64,000 nucleotides of DNA from an uncultured Burkholderiales bacterium (GTDB taxonomy: Bacteria; Pseudomonadota; Gammaproteobacteria; Burkholderiales; Burkholderiaceae_E): positions 27,626 to 91,625 of the forward strand of contig CADEEH010000002.1 of the NCBI GenBank assembly GCA_902826305.1. The letters are read 5' to 3'. How positions within the stretch are numbered: the stretch's first letter is position 1; each line of letters begins with the position of its first letter. The notes under the pieces were generated by a model. That model was not told the origin of the DNA. It saw only the letters and a list, made by a program, of their open reading frames with translations, and searched no databases. Position numbers and translations under genes: made by a program. Below, piece by piece: positions 18,990 to 29,045 of this stretch.

Positions 18990-20405
18990 ATGCGATGCCT
19001 TCTCGACGAAGTCGACTACTCTCTCGCTTCACTCGAGACCCTCGAGGACGAGATCGGAACTCTTGCCGGTCATCTGAACGCCGCCAACTACCGGCTGCTC
19101 GCACTGATCGCGGAGCTCGATCGACGTGAGCCCTGGGCCGCGCTCAACTGCCTGACCTGCGCGCACTACCTGAACTGGCGCTGCGGCATCGCACTGGGTG
19201 CCGCGCGCGAGAAGGTGCGCACCGCCCGGGCGCTGAAGGAGCTGCCGCGCATCCGCGACGCATTCCGGATCGGCCGCATCAGCTACTCGAAGGTGCGCGC
19301 GCTCACGCGGGTGGCGACCCCGGGCAACGAGGACGACCTGCTGCAGATCGCGCTGAGCGGCACGGCGACACACGTCGAGCGGGTCGTGCGCCACTACCGG
19401 CAGATCCAGGCCGCGGCCTCGCCTGCCCGGCTGATCACAAGCCGCTCGTTCGACAGCTGTTGGGACGACGACGGCATGCTCGTGATCCGAGGACGACTGA
19501 CCGCCGAACAGGGCGCGGTGCTGCTGAAGGCGATCGACGAACAGCGCGAGGCCTGCGATTTCGACACCGACGACGAGTCGGTTGCCGGGCTGCGCGCCGA
19601 CGCCCTCGCACACGTGTGTGAACTCGCACTCGCCGCCAACGGCGAGGCGCGCACCGCCGACCGGTACCAGGTCCGCGTCGACGTTCCCGCGGGAACGCTG
19701 GCGATCGAGCCGCCTTCGGCATCGTCGTCATCGTCTGCAACCATCGGCTCCGGCGAAGAACATGACGACGGCAACCTCGGTGTCGTCGACGTGGCCGTCC
19801 GCCTGCCCACGCCCGAGCAGATGCCCGTCCTCGAGGACCACGGCCCGCCGCTGTCGCTGCACACGTTGCGCCGGCTGTGCTGCGACGCCAGCCTCGTTGC
19901 CGTCACCGAACGCACCGACGGGCAGCGCATCACCCTCGGTCGCAAGACCCGGGTCGTCTCGCCAGCGCTGCGCCGTGCGCTCGAGCGGCGCGACGGCCGC
20001 TGCCGTTTTCCCGGCTGCACCAATGGCCGCCACCTGGATGCACACCACATCGTGCACTGGGCGCAGGGCGGCGAGACCGCCCTGGACAACCTGGTGCTGA
20101 TCTGCCGGCGTCACCATCGCTATGTGCACGATCTCGGGTATCAGATCGAGATGCGACCCCACCTCGAAGGCCGGATCCACCCGAGGTTCTTCAGCCCGCG
20201 GGGCTACGAGATCGAAGACACCGGCGAGCGACGTTTCCGCGGGAACGCCGCGGCGCTGTTCGCCACCAACGACGCCGAGGGCATCCGGATCACCCCGGAC
20301 ACGACCACGCCCGACTGGGACGGCAAACCGGCCGACTACGACCACATCCTGTGGACGCTGATGACGCGGGAGGAGCGGCGTAGTCCCTCCGCCAATGCGC
20401 CCTGA
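18990..20405 (+). CDS. DUF222 / HNH endonuclease-domain protein (13E12-repeat type)
   Basis: A 471-residue protein with an N-terminal helical DUF222 domain (about 1-290: WAALNCLTCAHYLNWRCGI, AREKVRTARALKELPRI) and a C-terminal HNH nuclease near 335-380. The HNH part has the Cys pair in CRFPGCTNGR, the DAHHIVHWAQGG core, and DNLVLICRRHHRYVH. Such proteins are abundant in Actinobacteria (13E12 repeat family) and less so in Proteobacteria, which may mean transfer. A LexA box sits just upstream. In Mycobacterium tuberculosis, as I recall, some 13E12 genes belong to the LexA regulon, so SOS control may be a shared property. ATG 18990 is chosen because a longer frame would run through the LexA box. 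Confidence 0.88.
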   Translation: MRCLLDEVDYSLASLETLEDEIGTLAGHLNAANYRLLALIAELDRREPWAALNCLTCAHYLNWRCGIALGAAREKVRTARALKELPRIRDAFRIGRISYSKVRALTRVATPGNEDDLLQIALSGTATHVERVVRHYRQIQAAASPARLITSRSFDSCWDDDGMLVIRGRLTAEQGAVLLKAIDEQREACDFDTDDESVAGLRADALAHVCELALAANGEARTADRYQVRVDVPAGTLAIEPPSASSSSSATIGSGEEHDDGNLGVVDVAVRLPTPEQMPVLEDHGPPLSLHTLRRLCCDASLVAVTERTDGQRITLGRKTRVVSPALRRALERRDGRCRFPGCTNGRHLDAHHIVHWAQGGETALDNLVLICRRHHRYVHDLGYQIEMRPHLEGRIHPRFFSPRGYEIEDTGERRFRGNAAALFATNDAEGIRITPDTTTPDWDGKPADYDHILWTLMTREERRSPSANAP

Positions 20406-20536
20406 AGGATGCGCGCGGATCGCGTCCCTGCTACTGTCGATCCATCGATCCGACCGGTCGGATCGACCTGCCGTTCCGGAACGTGAGCCCCGCCCATGCA
20501 AGCTCCAGACGGTCGTCGGACTGTCGCCTTTGTGCC

Positions 20537-20899
20537 ATGCGCTGTCTGCTGACAGGCGCGGTACTGGCCATCATGGCCTGCACCAGCGCCCACGCGACCG
20601 GTTCGATTTCGTTCGAGGCCAAGGGCTATCTCGTCGACATCGTGGTCGGCGAGACGTCCAGGCCGATCGTCGCCGGCGTGAGTTTCGCCGGGCCGGGGTC
20701 CCGGCAGGCCATGTCGCTTCCGATGGGACGGGTGAAGGTCGACAACTTCGATACGCGGCGCAAGACCTTGGCGCTGACATTCAGGAACCCAGGGGATCCG
20801 ACGCTCCCCGAGAACTTCCGCCTGACCGTCAGGAACGAAGCCGGCACACTCAGGATCGGCGCGAAGTCGCTGCCGGGCCGTTTCTCGTGGGCGATGTAG
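20537..20899 (+). CDS. Small exported protein, unknown function
   Basis: A 120-residue protein with a signal peptide (MRCLLTGAVLAIMACTSAHA, cleavage near residue 20) and a beta-rich mature part of about 100 residues. The cysteine at 15 could be read as a weak lipobox (IMAC), but signal peptidase I cleavage after AHA looks better. No family recognised. It converges with the membrane-protein gene at 20920. Confidence 0.6.
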   Translation: MRCLLTGAVLAIMACTSAHATGSISFEAKGYLVDIVVGETSRPIVAGVSFAGPGSRQAMSLPMGRVKVDNFDTRRKTLALTFRNPGDPTLPENFRLTVRNEAGTLRIGAKSLPGRFSWAM

Positions 20900-20919
20900 G
20901 CCGCGATCGAACCTGTGGA

Positions 20920-21273
20920 TCAACTCACGACATCGGCACGCCGCCTCAGCCGTCGCACGACAACCGCGACCAACCCCAGCCCGATGCACCAGAAGCCGAT
21001 GTTGCCGATCGCCGCGATCACATAACCCGTCGCGTCGGAAGGAAAGGCCTGGAACACGCCGCCCGCGGTGAGCCACCAGATCGCGAGGCCGGGTTCGATG
21101 AACGCGGTCAGCACCTGCCGGATCACCTCCGGGACGGCCGGCGGATAACCCGCGGCGCGAATGATGATGCCGGCCGCGGAGGCGATGCCGACGAACAGGC
21201 CGATCGACCAGCGAAGTCTGTTGACCCGGTTCGGCCCGGTCTGCACGTCGCCGGGCGATCGGTCAGCCGACAT
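20920..21273 (-). CDS. Small membrane protein, unknown function
   Basis: A 117-residue protein with about three hydrophobic helices (RWSIGLFVGIASAAGIII, FIEPGLAIWWLTAGGVF, VIAAIGNIGFWCIGLGLVAVVV) and a basic C-terminal tail (RRLRRRADVVS). No family recognised. It ends 20 bp from the convergent exported-protein gene, and metH lies behind its start. Confidence 0.6.
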   Translation of the reverse strand: MSADRSPGDVQTGPNRVNRLRWSIGLFVGIASAAGIIIRAAGYPPAVPEVIRQVLTAFIEPGLAIWWLTAGGVFQAFPSDATGYVIAAIGNIGFWCIGLGLVAVVVRRLRRRADVVS

Positions 21274-21302
21274 GGCGCCTCGCGACCGCCCTCACCCGAT
21301 GC

Positions 21303-24300
21303 CTACAGCACCGGCCCCAGCGCCCGTCTCAACTCGTCCTCCTCCCGCCCCGATCGCTTCAGGTAATCCGCGAGCTGATCCTCGCCGATCTTGCCGACGT
21401 TGAAGTAGCTCGCCTTCGGGTGCGAGAAGTAGAACCCGCTGACACTGGCCGCCGGCATCATCGCGTAGCTCTCGGTCAGGATCATGCCGATCTCGTCGCA
21501 ACGCAGCGTATCGAACATCGCGCGCTTGACCGTGTGCTCCGGACATGCCGGATAGCCGGGCGCCGGGCGGATGCCGCGGTACTGTTCCTTGACCAGTCCC
21601 TCGATGTCGAGTGTCTCGTCGGCGGCGTAGCCCCACAGATCCTTGCGCACCCGTTCGTGCAGGCATTCGGCGAACGCTTCGGCCAGGCGGTCCGCGATCG
21701 CCTTCAGCATGATCGACGAGTAGTCGTCGAGCAGGTCGGCGAACTCCTTTTCCTTCTTCTCGATGCCCAGTCCCGTGGTGACCGCGAACAGGCCGATGTA
21801 GTCGGCGATGCCCGAGGGCCGGCCGTCGATCGTCTTCGGGGCGATGAAGTCGGCCAGGCACTTGTTGTCGACGCCGTCGGGTTTTTCGGTCTGCTGGCGC
21901 AGGTTGCGCCAGGTGAAGGCGACCTCGGTCCGTGTGTCGTCGGTGTAGACCTCGATGTCGTCGTCGTTGACCGTGTTGGCCGGCAGGAAGCCGATGACCG
22001 CGTTGGCGGTCAGCCAGCGGCCATCGACCACCCGCTTGAGCATCGACTTGCCGTCGGAGAACACACGCCGCGCCGACTCACCGACGGTTTCGTCGTTCAG
22101 GATCGCCGGGAACCCGCCGTGCAGGTCCCAGGTCTGGAAGAACGGCTGCCAGTCGATGTAGCGCGCGATCTCGCCGAGGTCGTAGTTCCTGAACGCGCGC
22201 CGGCCGATGAACTTCGGTTTCGGCGGGTGGTAGTGCGCCTGCGGATGCGGCGCCTCGCCCGGATGGTCGTCGGCGGACATCACCCAGTCGATCCGGGTGC
22301 GGTTCGCACGCGCCTCGGCCAGGCCGACCAGCTTCGGGCCTTTCTTGGCGGCGTGGGTCACGCGCACCTTCTCGTAGTCGGCGAGCAGGTCGGCCAGGTA
22401 CTTGTCGCGCGAGTCCGGCGACAGCAGGTTCTGCGCGACCGGCACCGACCGCGACGCATCGGCCACGTAGATCACCGGGCCGGAGTATCCGGGAGCGATC
22501 TTGACGGCGGTGTGCACCCGCGAGGTGGTCGCCCCGCCGATCAGCAGCGGGGTCCTGCGGGCGCGGAAATACTCGTCGCGTTCCATCTCCTTGGCGACGT
22601 AGGCCATCTCCTCGAGCGACGGCGTGATCAGGCCGGACAGTCCGACGATGTCGGCGCCTTCGGCCTTGGCCTTGGCGAGGATCTCCGCACACGGGACCAT
22701 GACGCCCATGTTGACGACGTCGAAGTTGTTGCACTGGAGCACGACCGAGACGATGTTCTTGCCGATGTCGTGGACGTCACCCTTGACGGTGGCGATGACG
22801 ATCTTGCCCTTGGAGGACACGTCGCCACCGGCGGCGGCGATCGCCTTTTTCTCCTCCTCGATGTACGGCACCAGGTGTGCGACCGCCTGTTTCATCACCC
22901 GCGCCGACTTGACCACCTGCGGCAGGAACATCTTGCCGGCGCCGAACAGGTCACCGACGATGTTCATCCCGTCCATCAGCGGGCCTTCGATCACCTCGAT
23001 CGGTCGTCCGCCCCGGTCGGCGATCTTCTGCCGCACCTCCTCGGTGTCCTCGACGATGAAGTTGGTGATGCCGTGGATCAGCGCATGCGCGAGGCGTTTC
23101 TCCACCGGCTCGGCGCGCCACTGCAGGTTCTCCTCCTTGCGGGCCCCGCCGGCCTTCAGCGTCGCGGCGAACTCGATCATCCGCTCGGTGGCGCTCTTGT
23201 CGGACTCGGCGGCGAACGCCTCGTCCGACAGCGTCGTGCCGTCGGCGCGCTGGCGCGCGATCACCGGCTTCCTGTTCAGCACGATGTCCTCGACCCGGTT
23301 GCGCAGCTCCGGATCGAGTTCGTCGTAGACGCCGATCATGCCGGCATTGACGATGCCCATCGTCATGCCGGCCTTGATCGCGTGGTACAGGAACACCGTG
23401 TGGATCGCCTCGCGCGCCGGATCGTTGCCTCGGAAGCTGAACGACACGTTCGACACGCCGCCCGAGACCTTCGCATGCGGCAGGTTCTGCCGGATCCAGC
23501 GTGTGGCCTCGATGAAATCGACGCCGTAGTTGTCGTGTTCCTCGATGCCGGTGGCGATCGCGAAGATGTTCGGATCGAAGATGATGTCCTCGGGCGCAAA
23601 GCCGATCCGTTCGGTCAGCAGCTTGTACGCCCGCTCGCAGATCCGGGTCTTGCGCTCGAAGGTGTCGGCCTGGCCCTGTTCGTCGAACGCCATCACGATC
23701 ACCGCCGCGCCGTAGCGGCGACACAGCGTCGCCTGGCGCAGGAACTCGGCCTCGCCCTCCTTCATCGAGATCGAGTTGACGACCGCCTTGCCCTGCACAC
23801 ACTTCAGGCCGGCCTCGATCACGCTCCACTTCGAGCTGTCGATCATGATCGGCACACGGGCGATGTCGGGCTCCGAGGCGATCAGGTTCATGAACCGCGC
23901 CATCGCCTTGGCCGAGTCGAGCATCGCCTCGTCCATGTTGACGTCGATCACCTGTGCGCCGTTCTCGACCTGCTGGCGGGCGACCGCGAGCGCCTCGTCG
24001 TACTGTTCGTTGAGGATCAGCCGCGCGAACGCCTTCGAACCGGTGACGTTGGTCCGTTCGCCGACGTTGACGAACAGCGTCGTCTCGTCGATGTTGAACG
24101 GTTCCAGGCCCGACAGCCGCGTGGCCGGCGCGATCACCGGCACCTGGCGCGGCGCGATGGTCTCGATCGCTTTGGCGATCGCCGCGATGTGGTCCGGGGT
24201 CGTGCCGCAGCAGCCGCCGGCGATGTTGACGAAGCCGCTGGTGGCGAACTCGGCGAGAAGCGCCGAGGTGATCTGCGGCGTCTCGTCGAAGCCGGTGTCC

Positions 24301-25151
24301 GACATCGGATTGGGCAGGCCCGCGTTCGGGTACACACAGACGAAGGTGTCGGCCTTCTTCGACAGCTCCTCGACATACGGGCGCATCAGCGCGGCACCGA
24401 GCGCGCAGTTCAGGCCGATCGTCAGCGGCCGTGCGTGGCGCACCGAGTTCCAGAACGCCTCGACCGTCTGGCCGGACAGGATCCGCCCGGAGGCGTCGGT
24501 GACGGTGCCCGAGATCATCAGCGGCAGCGTCGGCCTGCCCTGGGCGGTCAGCTCCTCGAACAGCTCGTCGATCGCGAACAGTGCCGCCTTCGCGTTCAAC
24601 GTGTCGAAGATCGTCTCGACCAGGAACACGTCGGCACCGCCCTCGACCAGCGCGCGCGCCTGCTCCAGGTACGCGGTGCGCAATTCGTCGAAGGTGACGT
24701 TGCGCGCGCCCGGGTCGTTGACGTCGGGCGAGATCGACGCGGTCTTCGGCTGCGGGCCGAGTGCGCCGGCGACGAAACGCGGCTTGTCGGGGGTCGAGTA
24801 CTTGTCGCAGGCCGCACGGGCGAGGCGCGCGGACGCCAGGTTCATCTCGGCGGCCAGGTGCGCGAGACGGTAGTCACCCTGCGCGATCGCGGTCGCGCCG
24901 AACGTGTTGGTCTCGATCAGGTCGGCACCGGCCGCCAGGTACTGCTCGTGGATCTCGGCGATCACCTGCGGCTGGGTCAGCGACAGCAGCTCGTTGTTGC
25001 CCTTGACGTCGTGGTCGAGGTCGGCGAAGCGCTCGCCCCGATACTGTTGTTCGGTCAGCTTGTAGCGCTGGATCATCGTGCCCATCGCCCCGTCGAGGAT
25101 CAGGATGCGGCGGGAGAGCAGGTCACGCAGGCGGCGTTCGGTATCGGACAC
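21303..25151 (-). CDS. metH: Cobalamin-dependent methionine synthase
   Basis: A full-length (about 1282 residues) MetH, transferring the methyl group of methyltetrahydrofolate through cobalamin to homocysteine. All modules are present in order: homocysteine-binding barrel with zinc ligands Cys249 (GLNCALGA) and Cys314/315 ([10 protein letters not shown]); pterin-binding barrel ([14 protein letters not shown] onward); cobalamin cap and B12 domain with the DVHDIGKNI His ligand; and the reactivation domain with [12 protein letters not shown]. No rich ribosome-binding site is seen. GTG at 25151 ([10 protein letters not shown]) mirrors the E. coli N-terminus; TTG at 25160 is the alternative. The long plus-strand frame opposite is a shadow. 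Confidence 0.97.
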   Translation of the reverse strand: MSDTERRLRDLLSRRILILDGAMGTMIQRYKLTEQQYRGERFADLDHDVKGNNELLSLTQPQVIAEIHEQYLAAGADLIETNTFGATAIAQGDYRLAHLAAEMNLASARLARAACDKYSTPDKPRFVAGALGPQPKTASISPDVNDPGARNVTFDELRTAYLEQARALVEGGADVFLVETIFDTLNAKAALFAIDELFEELTAQGRPTLPLMISGTVTDASGRILSGQTVEAFWNSVRHARPLTIGLNCALGAALMRPYVEELSKKADTFVCVYPNAGLPNPMSDTGFDETPQITSALLAEFATSGFVNIAGGCCGTTPDHIAAIAKAIETIAPRQVPVIAPATRLSGLEPFNIDETTLFVNVGERTNVTGSKAFARLILNEQYDEALAVARQQVENGAQVIDVNMDEAMLDSAKAMARFMNLIASEPDIARVPIMIDSSKWSVIEAGLKCVQGKAVVNSISMKEGEAEFLRQATLCRRYGAAVIVMAFDEQGQADTFERKTRICERAYKLLTERIGFAPEDIIFDPNIFAIATGIEEHDNYGVDFIEATRWIRQNLPHAKVSGGVSNVSFSFRGNDPAREAIHTVFLYHAIKAGMTMGIVNAGMIGVYDELDPELRNRVEDIVLNRKPVIARQRADGTTLSDEAFAAESDKSATERMIEFAATLKAGGARKEENLQWRAEPVEKRLAHALIHGITNFIVEDTEEVRQKIADRGGRPIEVIEGPLMDGMNIVGDLFGAGKMFLPQVVKSARVMKQAVAHLVPYIEEEKKAIAAAGGDVSSKGKIVIATVKGDVHDIGKNIVSVVLQCNNFDVVNMGVMVPCAEILAKAKAEGADIVGLSGLITPSLEEMAYVAKEMERDEYFRARRTPLLIGGATTSRVHTAVKIAPGYSGPVIYVADASRSVPVAQNLLSPDSRDKYLADLLADYEKVRVTHAAKKGPKLVGLAEARANRTRIDWVMSADDHPGEAPHPQAHYHPPKPKFIGRRAFRNYDLGEIARYIDWQPFFQTWDLHGGFPAILNDETVGESARRVFSDGKSMLKRVVDGRWLTANAVIGFLPANTVNDDDIEVYTDDTRTEVAFTWRNLRQQTEKPDGVDNKCLADFIAPKTIDGRPSGIADYIGLFAVTTGLGIEKKEKEFADLLDDYSSIMLKAIADRLAEAFAECLHERVRKDLWGYAADETLDIEGLVKEQYRGIRPAPGYPACPEHTVKRAMFDTLRCDEIGMILTESYAMMPAASVSGFYFSHPKASYFNVGKIGEDQLADYLKRSGREEDELRRALGPVL

Positions 25152-25285
25152 GTTCGGCAATCGGAGTTTGAGGAGAAGGGACGGTCGGCGACACGATCGG
25201 ACAGCTCGCGTCGGCCGGATCGGGCTTGCAGCACCCGGTGTTGGCGAGCCTACCGGGACACTGTCAAGGCGACCAGGAAGAAAGT

Positions 25286-25310
25286 CAATTATATCAACCG
25301 GTTAATAAGT
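25286..25310. promoter_or_regulatory. AT-rich dyad in the metH / hydrolase divergent region
   Basis: In otherwise GC-rich DNA this stretch reads AATTATATCAACCGGTTAAT followed by AAGTT; it is centred on the palindrome AACCGGTT (25296-25303) with imperfect TTAT...ATAA flanks. On the minus strand it contains a TATAAT hexamer pointing toward metH. It could be an operator, a promoter for either gene, or both; I see no clean -35 partner. The rest of the 298-bp gap shows nothing I can name. Confidence 0.45.
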
Positions 25311-25449
25311 TCATTGCGGCGCACGACCGACGGCGGGACTTGTCGGTTCTCCTGGCAGGGACAGACGGCACGAATCCGGCGTCGCGGAGCACCGCGATAC
25401 CATTGCGCGACGGCCGGCATCCGCTCCGGCAGCCCCACCCGGAGACTCC

Positions 25450-26157
25450 ATGAGCTACGTGCTGACCCCCCTGCCGATCCCCACCGTTCCGGTCGCCGAC
25501 GGCGTCGGCATGTTCCCGGTGCACCGGATCTACTGTGTCGGCCGCAATTACGCCGAACACGCGAAGGAGATGGGGTTCTCGGACCGTGAGCCGCCGTTCT
25601 TTTTCATGAAACCCGCCGACGCGGTGGTGCCGGTCGCGCCGGGCACGACGGTCGAGTTGCGTTATCCGCTGCCGACCACCAATCTCCACCACGAGATCGA
25701 GCTGGTGATCGCGATCGGCCGTGCCGGTCGCAACATCAAGGCCGCCAATGCCCAGGCCTACGTCTACGGTTACGCGGTCGGCCTGGACATGACCCGGCGC
25801 GACCAGCAGTTCGCGATGCGCGACAAGGGCCGGCCGTGGGAGATCGGCAAGGCCTTCGACCAGTCGGCCCCGATCGGCCCCATCCATCCGGCGAGCCGCA
25901 CCGGCGAGTTGTCGACCGCCGCGATCACGCTGAAGGTCAACGGCGAGGTCAGGCAGTCGAGCGACATCTCGCAGCTGATCTGGAACGTGCACGAGACGAT
26001 CGAGCACCTGTCGTCGTACTTCGAGCTGCAGCCGGGTGACCTGATCTACACCGGCACGCCGGCCGGCGTCGGCGCGGTCAAGCCGGGCGACCTGATGGAA
26101 GGGGCGATCGCCGGGCTCGGGGATCTGAAGGTGAAGATCATCGACGGGCAGCGGTGA
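25450..26157 (+). CDS. Fumarylacetoacetate hydrolase-family protein, fumarylpyruvate hydrolase-like
   Basis: A 235-residue FAH-family hydrolase. The N-terminus FPVHRIYCVGRNYAEHAKEMG and PPFFFMKPADAV closely follow NagK-type fumarylpyruvate hydrolases of the gentisate pathway, which split fumarylpyruvate into fumarate and pyruvate. The metal ligands are Glu82, Glu84 (HHEIEL) and Asp113 (GLDMTRRDQ); IYTGTPAGVG closes the active site. It leads an operon with an Ldh-family oxidoreductase and a hotdog thioesterase. No gentisate dioxygenase is nearby, so the true substrate is open. Confidence 0.85.
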   Translation: MSYVLTPLPIPTVPVADGVGMFPVHRIYCVGRNYAEHAKEMGFSDREPPFFFMKPADAVVPVAPGTTVELRYPLPTTNLHHEIELVIAIGRAGRNIKAANAQAYVYGYAVGLDMTRRDQQFAMRDKGRPWEIGKAFDQSAPIGPIHPASRTGELSTAAITLKVNGEVRQSSDISQLIWNVHETIEHLSSYFELQPGDLIYTGTPAGVGAVKPGDLMEGAIAGLGDLKVKIIDGQR

Positions 26158-26231
26158 GCACCCGGCCGCGCGGGAAATCCCCGCGCAGCCGAGACTGGAC
26201 AGCCCCCTGAACCCACCGAGGACGGAGCCCC

Positions 26232-27362
26232 ATGGCCGACTTTTCGATCCCCACCCCGGCGCTGACACGCTGGACCGTCGACATGTTCCTCGCCGCCGGC
26301 TCTTCCGACGAGGAAGCGCGACTGGCCGCCGATCACCTGGTCGGCGCGAATCTCGCCGGCCACGATTCACATGGCGTGGGCATGGTGCCGCGTTACGTGA
26401 ACTCGCTGCTCGAGGACGGGCTGAAGCTGAACCGTCGGATCGAGGTGCCGGTCGATACCGGCTCGATGCTGATCTGCGACGGGATGCGCGGGCTCGGGCA
26501 GTCGGTCGCCCACCAGGCGATGACACTGGCGATCGAACGCACACGGCAACACGGCGTGGTCGCGATGGGGCTGCGCAATGCCCATCACATCGGTCGGGTC
26601 GGCCACTGGGCCGAACAGGCAACCGCCGCCGGCATGGTGTCGGTGCACTTCGTCAACGCGATCGCGTTCCAGGTGATGGTCGCGCCGCACCGGGGCGCAC
26701 AACCGCGATTCCTGACCAACCCGTTCACCGTCGGCATCCCGCGCCCGGGCGGCGAACCGATCCTGCTCGACTTCGCGACCAGTGCAATCGCCCAGGGCAA
26801 GGTCCGGGTCGCGTACAACAAGAAGGTCGAGGTGCCGGCCGGTGCGCTGATCGATGCCGACGGCAGGCCGACCCGTGATCCGGCGGTGATGTTCGAACGA
26901 CGCGCCGGCGTGCAGCCGACGTTCGAGGAACCGGGCGCGGGGCTCGGTGCGCTGCTGACGATCGCCGAACACAAGGGTTACGCGATGGCGCTGGTGTGTG
27001 AGCTGCTCGGCGCCGCGCTGACCGGCGGCGAGACCGCCCAGCCGCGCAACATGCCGACCAATCACGCGATCTGGAACAACATGTTCACGCTGCTGTTCGA
27101 TCCGGCCCGGCTCGGCAGCACCGACACCTTCGGTCGCGAGATGGCCGACTACCTGGCGTGGGTCCAGTCCGCGCGGCCGACCGATCCCGCCAAGCCGATC
27201 CTGGTGCCCGGTGATCCGGAACGTGCGTCGCGGCGCGAACGTGCGGCGCGGGTGCCGATCGACGAGACCACGGTCGCACAGATGGACGCGGCCAGCGCCG
27301 CGATCGCCGACCGGTACGGCCGCTCGCCCGGGCCGGTGTCGGCGCTGGCCGCGCCGCGCTGA
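26232..27362 (+). CDS. Ldh-family (malate/lactate dehydrogenase type 2) NAD(P)-dependent oxidoreductase
   Basis: A 376-residue enzyme of the LDH2/MDH2 family (YlbC/YiaK/DpkA), unrelated to classical LDH, reducing 2-keto acids or cyclic imines. Hallmarks are the catalytic His in AGHDSHGVGMVPRYV, the HHIGRVGHWAEQAT block, LTNPFTVGIPRPGGEPILLDFATSAIAQGKV, and EHKGYAMALVCELLGAALTGG. Gap of 74 bp from the hydrolase gene and 20 bp to the thioesterase gene, so one operon is likely. Substrate unknown; a hydroxy acid feeding the neighbouring FAH-type enzyme is possible. Confidence 0.87.
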   Translation: MADFSIPTPALTRWTVDMFLAAGSSDEEARLAADHLVGANLAGHDSHGVGMVPRYVNSLLEDGLKLNRRIEVPVDTGSMLICDGMRGLGQSVAHQAMTLAIERTRQHGVVAMGLRNAHHIGRVGHWAEQATAAGMVSVHFVNAIAFQVMVAPHRGAQPRFLTNPFTVGIPRPGGEPILLDFATSAIAQGKVRVAYNKKVEVPAGALIDADGRPTRDPAVMFERRAGVQPTFEEPGAGLGALLTIAEHKGYAMALVCELLGAALTGGETAQPRNMPTNHAIWNNMFTLLFDPARLGSTDTFGREMADYLAWVQSARPTDPAKPILVPGDPERASRRERAARVPIDETTVAQMDAASAAIADRYGRSPGPVSALAAPR

Positions 27363-27382
27363 CACACGGGGCACCGAGCCGC

Positions 27383-27829
27383 ATGCGCGAGTACGTGTTC
27401 CCGGTGCGCGTCGGTTTCGGCGATTGTGATCCGGCCGGCATCGTCTACTACCCGAACTTCTATCGCTGGTTCGACGACGCGACCCACGCCATGTTCCGCG
27501 CGGTCGGCGAGGACATGGCGACGATCAAGCGCGAACACGGTCTGATCGCCTGGCCGCTGGTCGACACCGGCGCACGTTTCCGCCTGCCGGCAACCCACGG
27601 TGACCTGATCGACGTCCATTCGTCGATCGTCGAGTGGACCGAGAAGACCTTCCGCATCCGCCACGTGATCAAACGCGGCGAGGAGGTGCTGGTCGAGGGC
27701 TGGGAGGTGCGGATCCTCGGCGAGCCGATCGTGCAGGATGATCCGGCGGCCCGGCCGAAGATGCGCGCGGTGGCGATCCCCGCGGCGATGCGGGCGAAGT
27801 TCGACGGACCGGACGGCGCCGGCGCGTGA
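27383..27829 (+). CDS. Hotdog acyl-CoA thioesterase (4-hydroxybenzoyl-CoA thioesterase type)
   Basis: A 148-residue thioesterase of the 4HBT-I family. The signature GFGDCDPAGIVYYPNFYRWFDDA carries the catalytic Asp16, aligned with Asp17 of Pseudomonas 4-hydroxybenzoyl-CoA thioesterase. Last gene of the FAH/Ldh/thioesterase operon. Hydrolysis of an aromatic acyl-CoA is likely; the exact substrate is not readable. Confidence 0.86.
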   Translation: MREYVFPVRVGFGDCDPAGIVYYPNFYRWFDDATHAMFRAVGEDMATIKREHGLIAWPLVDTGARFRLPATHGDLIDVHSSIVEWTEKTFRIRHVIKRGEEVLVEGWEVRILGEPIVQDDPAARPKMRAVAIPAAMRAKFDGPDGAGA

Positions 27830-27857
27830 CCGGCCGACGTTCCTGCGCGTCGGCCGG
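27830..27857. terminator. Strong hairpin between convergent genes
   Basis: CCGGCCGACG and CGTCGGCCGG form a perfect 10-bp stem around an 8-nt loop directly after the thioesterase stop and 19 bp before the convergent aldo/keto reductase stop. No T-run follows, so termination may be bidirectional and Rho-assisted, or the hairpin may only protect the 3' end. Confidence 0.5.
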
Positions 27858-27876
27858 AGACGACGGCGCAGCGCGG

Positions 27877-28926
27877 CTATGACCGGCCGCGGGCCTCGGC
27901 CAGCTGCTTGCGCCGGTTCTCGCCCTGGCGCTCGAACATCCATCCCGGATACTCGGCCGGCAGCCGGCTGACCTCGTCCAGCGCGGCCAGTTGCGCGGCG
28001 CTCAGGGTCACATTCACCGCCCCCAGGTTGTCGGCGAGTTGTTCCGGCCGCTTCGCACCGATGATCACGCTGGTGACCTGCGGCTGGTGCAGCAGCCAGG
28101 CCAGCGCGACCTGGGCCACCGAGACACGATGCGCCTCGGCGATCGGTCGCATCGCCTCGATGCAGCGGTCGGCCCGGTCGCGGTCGACCGGCGGGAAGTC
28201 GAAGTGGGTGCGCCGGCCACCTTCTTCGCCTTTGCCGCCGCGGTCGTATTTGCCGCTGAGCAGCCCGCCGGCGAGCGGACTCCATACCATCAGGCCGAGG
28301 CCTTCGCTGGCAAGCATCGGCACCAGCTCGCGTTCCAGGTCGCGGCCGGCGAGGGTGTAATACGCCTGCAGCGATTCGAAACGCGCCAGGTTGCGCCGTT
28401 CGGCGATGCCCAGTGCCTTGACGATCTGCCACGCGGCCCAGTTGGACACCCCGACGTAGCGGACATGCCCGTGGCGCACCAGCTGGTCGAGTGCACCCAC
28501 GGTCTCCTCGATCGGCGTCGCCGGATCGAAGCCGTGGATCTGGTACAGGTCGATGTGGTCGAGCTGCAGCCGCTTCAGGCTCGCCTTGACGCCATCGAGG
28601 ATGTGCGAACGCGACGCGCCGCGTGCATTCGGGCCGGTGCCGGTCTCGCCGAACACCTTGGTCGCGAGCACCACGTTGTCGCGCGGCACCTTCAGGTTCT
28701 TCAACGCCTGCCCGGTGATCTGCTCGGAGAGCCCGCCGGCGTACATATCGGCGGTGTCGATGAAGTTGATGCCGGCATCGAGCGCCTGGCCGACCAGCCG
28801 ATCGGCATCAGCCTGCTGCAGTTCGCCGATCTTGCCCCAGATGCCGCCACCGCCGCCGAAGGTCATCGTGCCCAGGCACAGTTCGGAGACGAACAGGCCG
28901 GTGCGGCCGAGACGGTGATTGCGCAT
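27877..28926 (-). CDS. Aldo/keto reductase (Tas/YajO-like)
   Basis: A 349-residue NADPH-dependent aldo/keto reductase of the AKR family. The catalytic tetrad is visible as Asp in FIDTADMYAGG, Tyr in the same segment, Lys in LATKVFG and His in YQIHGFD; the barrel starts LGRTGLFVSELCLGTMTFGGG and has VSVAQVALAWLLHQPQVTSVIIGAKRPEQLADN at the cofactor end. Single-gene unit. Substrate unknown. Confidence 0.92.
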   Translation of the reverse strand: MRNHRLGRTGLFVSELCLGTMTFGGGGGIWGKIGELQQADADRLVGQALDAGINFIDTADMYAGGLSEQITGQALKNLKVPRDNVVLATKVFGETGTGPNARGASRSHILDGVKASLKRLQLDHIDLYQIHGFDPATPIEETVGALDQLVRHGHVRYVGVSNWAAWQIVKALGIAERRNLARFESLQAYYTLAGRDLERELVPMLASEGLGLMVWSPLAGGLLSGKYDRGGKGEEGGRRTHFDFPPVDRDRADRCIEAMRPIAEAHRVSVAQVALAWLLHQPQVTSVIIGAKRPEQLADNLGAVNVTLSAAQLAALDEVSRLPAEYPGWMFERQGENRRKQLAEARGRS

Positions 28927-29045
28927 GGCGGTGCTTTCTGTTTCCAGGGGGTAGCGCCCCGAGGATACGCGTGTGGGCCGAACCCCACGCGTGCAAGCCC
29001 CTGGGGGACTGTCAAGATAGGCGCGAGGCGGTCGCGCCGGGAAGC

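Noticed and set aside
18990..20405. Mobile element (group II intron or IS nuclease)
   Set aside because: No reverse transcriptase, transposase, terminal inverted repeats or target duplication is visible; the HNH belongs to a DUF222 protein.
25161..25449. SAH or cobalamin riboswitch upstream of metH
   Set aside because: Minus-strand fragments such as AGGCTCG and GCTGCAA occur, but in the wrong order and without the required stems; no B12-box was seen.
21420..25589. Very long plus-strand open frame (1389 codons)
   Set aside because: It lies antisense to metH and is Arg/Asp/Val-rich without domains, a typical GC-rich shadow of a real gene.
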